Source: Paguma larvata
Lineage: Eukaryota > Chordata > Mammalia > Carnivora > Viverridae
DNA length: 64,000 nucleotides
Direction: 5' to 3'
NCBI GenBank assembly: GCA_030068075.1
Contig: CM057841.1
Location: forward strand, 47,533,030 to 47,597,029
Shown here: in pieces, positions 57,956-64,000 of the stretch
Position numbering within the stretch: position 1 is the stretch's first letter
Layout: every line of letters begins with the position of its first letter
Translations under genes and position numbers: made by a program
The notes under the pieces: generated by a model
The model's database searches: none
What the model was told of the DNA's origin: nothing
Seen by the model: the letters and a program-made list of their open reading frames with translations, nothing else

Positions 57956-58528
57956 TGTTTGCTATTGCTTTTCTAAATTATTGTGATAGATGCCTACATC
58001 TTTCCTTTCCAACCTATACTAAGGTGCCCCAGGGTGCAACTGTGAACTCACAGGGCATCATGGGATATTCTAAAACTTTAAGGAAACATGGTAATACTCA
58101 AAACCTGTTGGATACTACATAAGCTAATAGTTTGAGGTAATTGATAATTTCAACATCAGATCAGACTGTCTTGTTAGCTCTTCAGTGCCTCCAAGCAGAT
58201 ATTTGTTGATACAGTTTTTCTTGTTATTTTAATCGGGGGATTGGTTCAAATTATTCACCATTGACATAAATGGAAGTTTTGGGTTGGTGTTCTAATTACC
58301 CTATATTTTTTTAACTGAGGACAAAATCTTCTACTTTGTTTTGCATTAAGCAATTTGATCACAGTAACTCTACTACTTATAACAATTATTGTTTATAGTA
58401 GTTACCCCCTTCTGAGTGTTTCCTATGTGTTTAGGATTAATATCCATAGGTCTATGTAGTATTTTCATATCTTCCCCAGCATTTCTGCCACTGCGCGACT
58501 ATATACTGAATTTATTCTTTCAATGCAG
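57956..58528 (+). other. HYDIN: End of the 8.7-kb HYDIN intron
   Basis: Unassigned sequence leading to the acceptor 'tttattctttcaatgcag' (AG at 58527-58528). About 58020-58120 may be an old unassigned repeat. Confidence 0.6.
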
Positions 58529-58648
58529 TTTTCAGGAATCGACTTGGATCAGGCATTATTCCAGCCCTTTCCGTCAGAAATTGTGTTTCAGAACTATACG
58601 CCCTGTGAAGTCTATGAAGTTCCACTGGTTTTGAGAAACAATGACAAA
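58529..58648 (+). CDS. HYDIN: HYDIN third coding exon (residues 88-127)
   Basis: Acceptor 'ctttcaatgcag' ends at 58528 and donor GTGAGT starts at 58649. The 40 codons run FSGIDLDQALF to VLRNNDK. From about residue 101 they match the start of an ASH (ASPM/SPD-2/Hydin) domain, an Ig-like seven-strand fold related to MSP: FPSEIVFQN (101-109) is the first strand and VPLVLRNND (118-126) the second, with the typical N-N turn. Exon phase is 0 at both ends. The reading frame continues past the donor in the intron, but the canonical splice site and HYDIN homology decide the end. Confidence 0.95.
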
Positions 58649-60319
58649 GTGAGTATGTTTGCTGAATGTACCTTTCTGGAATATAAAAAGGCATTAAATA
58701 AAATGGAATCCTGTAGGATCTTAGATGAATTCTTTAATTTGAGAGACCTAAGAAAATAGATGAAAATGTGCTCTTTGACTATAAGCTTAATGAAGACAAG
58801 ACTGTGTTGGTTGATGTGTTCATACATGTTCAGGCCCAGGTCAGTGCTCACCAAATAGTCAGATCCCAACATGCGCGGTCACATTTTGTTGAGTAAAATA
58901 CTGGTTAGGTAAATGTCATGAAGTTCTTATGTGTGACTGGGTCAGCTAATTTTTCACTTAAGACAGGACGATTACTATTCATGCCTACATACCCTGCATT
59001 TAGAGCCACCATTTCCCAAATGAAGGTATAAACTTTACTCATATGAATTGAGGTTGTTGAGTCAAATTTTTCATACTTTACAAACTGTATTTAAAACAAA
59101 AACTTCAAAATAAAGTGGAATTCCCTTTCCCCTTTTTTCTATCTCCTCCCTTCTACCTCAGATAGCCTTCATATTTTTGTCTACAGATAGTTTTGGACAG
59201 CTTCTCCCACTGTCTATGCCTTGTCCTTTTGTGATTGCCACTGAGTCTCTTCTCCATCCATATGCCTTTTTTTCCCCAAGAAATAAATTAGGGTGTATTT
59301 CAAGAAAAAAGTATTAAGTTCCTGAAGATTTCCTGGACATCTAACAACAATAGAAGAAAGAATAATGTAGGAGGTCAGCAGGAAGCACAGTTCAAGTGTG
59401 AAAAGTGGGCAGATGGGGAGGCAGGCATCTGAGAGATGCTAAACTTCAGATGTACAGGCAGGTAGGAATACCTCAGGAGTTTAAGAGTGCAGAGACAAAA
59501 AGCCTAGCTGTAAGAGAAAAGAAAAAATAAATGAAGACTATGCAAGAATACTTGCAGTTATATTTGGTACAGTAGCTCATTAAAGGAATCAGTGATGCCT
59601 TTCAGAGATCAATGGGGTGATTTAGTGACAGCAAAGTCAGACTCTGGAGAAAATGGTATATTTAGTTTTTGGCAGCAGAAGTGTTAGCAAGAGAAGCTCA
59701 AGGGACAGAAGTTAAAAGGGTAGTCAGAGAGAAGAAAGAGAGTCTGAGACGCACAGGATTAGGCCCCTAGACCTCAAGAAGAGATACATTACATACACAG
59801 AAGAGCTCTCTCTTTTCATGTAGGGCTGCCAACCAAGTCACTTTGTCACTTTCAGTTCTCTTTTTCCCTTTCGCCATGACTTTTTGACTCTTGCTCAGAT
59901 ATTTTAAGGCTTTTAAAGACAGAGAGGAGCTAGCCCAAGGGTACTTTGGCTACTCCTGCTCAGCCCTAAACAAGACACGATTCCCAGCAGGTATATATGA
60001 GTAAGTAAAGAGTATAGGACACGTGTCTGTTTTGTCTGCCAGAGGGCACTCACTTCTCATGGCTAATCCAATACCTCTTGGTTAGATGGTGCTGCACTGT
60101 TGGACCTCATTAAAGGAGGGTCCCCCCTTAGTTTATGGACTCATAAAGAATATCTGGGATCGAATTTCTGTGCTATTCACTATTTATTTGCTTCCTCATT
60201 GGCATTGAATGCAAACGACAGAGCCCGTTTAGTCATTATTCCTCTATGTCTCTCACATAAAAGGTGAGAGTAAGCTATGAGCACTCTACAAGCCACAGCT
60301 CGACTGTACTTGGGATATA
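58649..60319 (+). other. HYDIN: HYDIN intron, left part, unassigned
   Basis: This intron spans 58649-61645 (phase 0). About 59330-59700 is G/A-rich, possibly a decayed L2, but not assignable. No SINEC and no exon. Confidence 0.5.
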
Positions 60320-60525
60320 ATTATTAGCGACCAGACTCTAGAGTCAAACTCATCTGTCTCCCAGCTGCAGACCTGGGGTAAGTCGCTTCACTTCTCCATC
60401 CCATGGGGATACTAATAGTACCCGTTTCAAAAGGTTGTTTGGAATATTAAATGAGGTAATGCATGTAAAGTATTCAGCTCAGCACCTGTCATACAGGAAG
60501 CACTAAACCAATATTATTGTTATTT
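60320..60525 (+). repeat. MIR SINE, plus strand
   Basis: 'gactctagagtcaaactcat', 'tggggtaagtcgcttcactt', 'tggggatactaatagtaccc' and 'taatgcatgtaaagtattca' follow MIR in order. Confidence 0.85.
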
Positions 60526-61645
60526 TTCCTAGGGGTTGTTGGTGTTTTCCTCTCTAGTTTTTTTAACCCATAATTATGCTCTTACCAAAAGCATTCCCAG
60601 CAAGCTTACGTAGTATCATTCTGCACATTGTAAATGATACTGCACATTCCCCTTACCGGCCACGCCCGTTGGGCTCCTATCGGATTTACACACATCTCTT
60701 CCTTTCCTCCCCACTCTCTAGTCTTAAGATCAGCCTTAAATTTGATCTCTGTATTTCTTCTTCCCTTTCCATCTGGATTTCAGTTTTGAAATGTTGTGGG
60801 GGTTCTTTTCTTCTCATTTTTTCCCTGAGACTTCACAGTCATAGTTAAGTACACTCACTTTTTTTTGCCCCCTTCGAGTCTTAAAAAAAAAAGTCTTTTC
60901 CCTTTCCTTGTGTCCCTAGAACCTCTAGGTTCTCCTTACATTTGTATTTCCTTTATTGTTTAGATTGTCTTAGATAAACAGAGATGCATACTGTGGGCAA
61001 GGCAAGCAGAGCAGAGGAGGACATGAAGAGAGTGAAACGGTCTGAGGCCACTCTGACACTGGCCTGGGGACCCTCTGCTACTTGCTGTTTGTTCTTGTGC
61101 AGCAGTGGTGTCTACTTAGAACAGTCCCCAAGAGGGAAGGTGGAGTGAGGCTGGGACTGGGCAAAGCTGTAGCACTAAGGACAAGTGTCTTGTTCCCCAT
61201 CTGTAGAATGGGGGTCATAATGAAGCTCAGAGGTTATTGAGAGGATCAAGCAGCTCATCATGACGGTGGATGGTCCACAGCAGGGAGAGCAGGAAGTGTG
61301 ATTTCTTCTCCCAGAGCAGAGCTGGGAAATCCAGCTGATCTCCACCGTGTGGGCGGGGTTTTACCCGATCGAGCCGTTCTACTTCACGGATAGTCACATT
61401 TAAATGGTAAAACAAACACAGGCTGCAGTAACCATAAAAGTGAAAAATAAGTTAAAAAAACTAAAGCTCAGATGCACTGAATGGGTCATCTCTTCTTACA
61501 ATTGAGGAGACAGAAGTTAAGCCTTGACCTAGGTCTAGTGGCTGGTAAGTAGGAGACGGAGATTTCCTGGTGGACTACAAAGCCTGTGCTTTTGCTTCTG
61601 CTTTTCCACAGGCAGAGTGGCCACCATGGTGTGTTTTTCTTGCAG
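60526..61645 (+). other. HYDIN: HYDIN intron, right part, unassigned
   Basis: No named repeat except short T-rich runs. The first part could be a decayed L2 in + orientation. It ends with 'tgtttttcttgcag' (AG at 61644-61645). Confidence 0.5.
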
Positions 61646-61780
61646 GTTCCAAGGATGGTGAAAGTTGTTGAGGAAAGTTCACCTTACTTTAAAGTAATCA
61701 GCCCCAAAGACACTGGCCACAAAGTAGCTCCAGGAGTGCCATCCATATTCCGAATCCTCTTCACTCCGGAGGAGAACAAG
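61646..61780 (+). CDS. HYDIN: HYDIN fourth coding exon (residues 128-172)
   Basis: Acceptor 'tgtttttcttgcag' ends at 61645 and donor GTAAGA starts at 61781. The 45 codons run VPRMVKVVEE to FTPEENK and complete most of the first ASH domain: SPYFKVISP (139-147) is a central strand, KVAPGVPS (153-160) is the conserved loop with the domain's typical Pro-Gly, and IFRILFTPEE (161-170) the following strand. ASH domains serve as docking modules along the central pair. No stops; phase 0 at both ends. The remaining exons of this very large gene lie beyond 64000. Confidence 0.95.
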
Positions 61781-63459
61781 GTAAGAAAGTGGTTGGATAC
61801 TTGCCGCTAGCAGTTTGCAATTCCGTGCCATTCCTGGTATCGGTTGCGGTGTTGGTAGTTGTGTTGCTGATGGTGTTGCTGGCGGCGGCGGCGGTGGTGT
61901 TGAGGATGGTGTTATTGGTGTCGATGGTGTTAGTAGTGGTGATGGTGGTGGTGGTTAGAGCTGTGGTCAGGGTGGATGAGAGGAGGGGATAGTGCACCCC
62001 TGGGGATGAGGGAAGAATTGTCAACCAGAGCTGAGGGCTTACGTGAGCTGTCAGCAGCCAGAATATAAAGAAGGGTAGTAAATACTTCAGGTGCTCACCA
62101 ACCCCCTCCCCTACCTCAGCATATTTATATTCGACTATCAGCCATAGGGTCACCAAAAAGGAACAACTGTGGTCCAGATGCAGTGAGCCGAGGCAAAGCA
62201 TAAAGAATATGGCCTCTCGAAGTCTGGGGTCGTAGTTAGTTGTATCCCTCCTCCCTGGATTCTAACTAGTTTAGGAAAGAGACCCAATCCAAATATTGAT
62301 CAGAGTATCATTCTCATTAATGACGAAGAATGTGGCCAGTACCTGAGGTCCAGACAGGGTGTGCTCCTCCCCAGTGACGGGCAGATAAGTGGCCCTGAAG
62401 GACTGACACATGGATAGCTCTACCCACGCTTGAGTGGAGCAGCTGGAGCTGAGAGCCGAGACCCGCCTGGTCTGTTTAAGCCCTGTCTGCACCTAGGCCG
62501 CTAGAAAGAGCCTGAGTTCAAAAAGAGGCCTTTACTGTGCAGCACCATTCCAGCTGTGGGGAAGCCAGTCCATCCTCAAGCCTTTCTCAGTTTTAGAAAT
62601 TCCAGTTCCTCTTGGAAAGAAGAAGTAGCTACAGGGGACTGAGGGTGGAGGCTTCCTCCCCAGCCCTTTTCCGGGAGTGCAAAATTGGTTGAGTTTTCTC
62701 CTCTCTGGGCCAAAGTAGGTACTTGTGGGGAGGAGGAAAGGAGTTTTTACCAGCATAATTGAAGGAGTCAGGATGAAAACAAGACTCACATCAGCATAAC
62801 AAAATGTCAGGTTGTATATAGTGTTAATGGTGTACGTACTTACCTGTATTGTGTTATTGGGTCGGAATCAAAAAAGCATGATAAAGACAAAGTACTAGCC
62901 TTGAATAAAAGTGCTTCTTTTGAAGGGCTTCTTCACCACTAACACAAGTCAGCTGCTGTTAATGCCATTACTAGTGTTCCTGCTACTGTTGCTGCTCTTC
63001 CTCCTTTTCTGGAGAGCTAGGATAGAGAATGTAATGTGGTCTGCCAGGCATGTACTATTGCAGTGAGTGGTTAGAAATTCTCTTAGAATAATACTGCTGT
63101 TATTATTCTGCCACTTTGTGGTATTACTGTTTATTTCTCGGGTTGTGCTTATGGACCTGTAATTTTGCTTGCAAGTCCTATTGAAGCAAATGAAAAGATA
63201 AATAGCTCCAGAAGTAGTGGTGGTGGTGGTCGGGGTGGTTGACGTTGCTGTTGTTGTGATATGTTATCAAAGTCCTTTTTTTTTTTTTTTTCCTGCATTG
63301 TCTATATCTGAATACTGTCTGTGAAGAGAATGGTATTTGGACTGAGTTTGGATATGAAATTCCTACACTGTCATTTCAGTAGGAAGATGATTAGAAACCT
63401 CTGTGCAGCTTGAAATACAGAAATATAAAGGTTGCTGACTTTGTTGAGTTGGATTTCCT
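61781..63459 (+). other. HYDIN: Start of the next HYDIN intron
   Basis: Donor GTAAGA at 61781. I found no further HYDIN exon before 64000. Trinucleotide-rich text occurs at 61840-61970 and 63215-63240, and T15 at 63277-63291. Confidence 0.75.
61840..61970 (+). repeat. Imperfect GTN/GGC trinucleotide-rich tract
   Basis: A degenerate triplet repeat, with a GGC run at 61880-61893 and GTG/GTT/GAT-type triplets over about 130 bp, just 60 bp past the exon donor. Both strands stay open in some frames for this reason; the minus-strand Thr/Asn-rich frame is not a gene. Confidence 0.85.
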
Positions 63460-63860
63460 TAATTTTTTTCCTATGCTAGAGAAAATGTGTCTTCTGTTGG
63501 ATAACTATTGTTCTACTTGTAGGTAGCCTGGTTGAGAAATGGACACATGGAACTTTCTTAGGAGGGTGGAATGTTCTATATTGTGATGAGTGTGTGGGGT
63601 ATGTGGATTAATTCATTTGTTAAAATTATACTTTTAATATTTATGCTTTCTAACATATCTAAATTTTACCTTAAAAACTATAAAATAAAATAATAACAAT
63701 AGAAGGGGGTAAGGGGGATGGGATGGAGGTATAGATGAAGTCAAAATGGCAGAGTGTTAATATTTATTCAATCTGGGCAGTGGCTACATGGGGTTTGTTA
63801 TAGTCGTTTGTTTTCTTTAAAACTTTCCCTAATCAAAAGCCAAAAGTAAGAGAAAGATTT
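63460..63860 (+). repeat. Possible L1 3' end, plus strand
   Basis: 'ggacacatggaactttctta', 'tattgtgatgagtgtgtggg', 'ctacatggggtttgttatag' resemble an old L1 3'UTR on the + strand. Weak. Confidence 0.4.
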
Positions 63861-64000
63861 TATTACTGCTTATGTATACAGCAGATAAATAACTGAAATG
63901 TAACTTAGGTATGTTTGTGTTTATTATATAAATATGAAATGCTAACATTCCTGTTGAGGGTTATTGCTTTGCTATATTTTGTGGCTGCTTATCTAACTCC

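Larger units (their letters stand above)
49802..58528 (+). other. HYDIN: HYDIN intron after the second coding exon (8.7 kb, phase 0)
   Basis: GT at 49802, AG at 58527-58528. It holds one SINEC near its start, unassigned sequence (50122-52139 and 52931-53869, perhaps old L1), an L2 (52140-52930) and long antisense L1M (53870-57955). No cryptic exon was recognised. Confidence 0.85.

Noticed and set aside
58523..58759. 78-codon frame running through the HYDIN exon into the intron
   Set aside because: The exon ends at the GTGAGT donor at 58649; the extra codons are intronic read-through.
61761..62201. 146-codon minus-strand frame rich in Thr and Asn
   Set aside because: It overlaps the HYDIN exon antisense and a trinucleotide-rich tract; low-complexity composition explains the open frame.
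1..64000. CRISPR arrays, phage, plasmid or bacterial operons
   Set aside because: None seen. Repeat content, introns and splice sites show vertebrate nuclear DNA.

Overview
This is mammalian nuclear DNA, and the repeats identify a cat-like carnivore (Feliformia, probably a felid). About 25 copies of the carnivore tRNA-derived SINE (CAN-SINE/SINEC, feliform-type body with CT-rich region and A-rich tail) are present, most with target-site duplications I could read. There is also a young carnivore L1 and the usual ancient mammalian background (L2, MIR, MaLR/MLT1-type LTRs, L1M, DNA transposons). No bacterial, plasmid or phage genes and no tRNA or rRNA genes were found.

The only protein-coding gene I can support is the 5' end of HYDIN, on the + strand. 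HYDIN is a very large central-pair protein of motile cilia and sperm flagella. Four coding exons (47719-47876, 49676-49801, 58529-58648, 61646-61780) have AG/GT splice sites and join in one open frame of 172 codons. They are all phase 0 and contain no stops. They cover the N-terminal leader and the first ASH (Ig-like) domain. The gene runs off the right edge with most of its exons missing.

The likely HYDIN promoter lies about 30 kb upstream at 17.73-17.90 kb. It is a CpG-enriched, repeat-free, TATA-less segment holding a near-perfect inverted X-box (RFX site), a second degenerate X-box, an extra half-site and a CCAAT box between them. That is the architecture expected of a motile-cilia gene. 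A GTGAGT donor at 17899 could end a non-coding first exon. If so, 17.9-47.7 kb is a large 5'UTR intron.

Layout: 1-17.7 kb is intergenic and repeat-rich. 17.7-17.9 kb is the candidate promoter. 17.9-47.7 kb is the proposed first intron, with many SINEs, old LTRs, L2/MIR and antisense L1M, plus some repeat-poor AT-rich stretches that may hold regulatory elements. 47.7-64 kb holds the coding exons and introns. From 50.1 kb to the window end I see no SINEC copy, and the third coding intron is largely antisense L1M. Most predicted small ORFs are chance frames in repeats and are not annotated as genes. Repeat boundaries without a stated target-site duplication are approximate.
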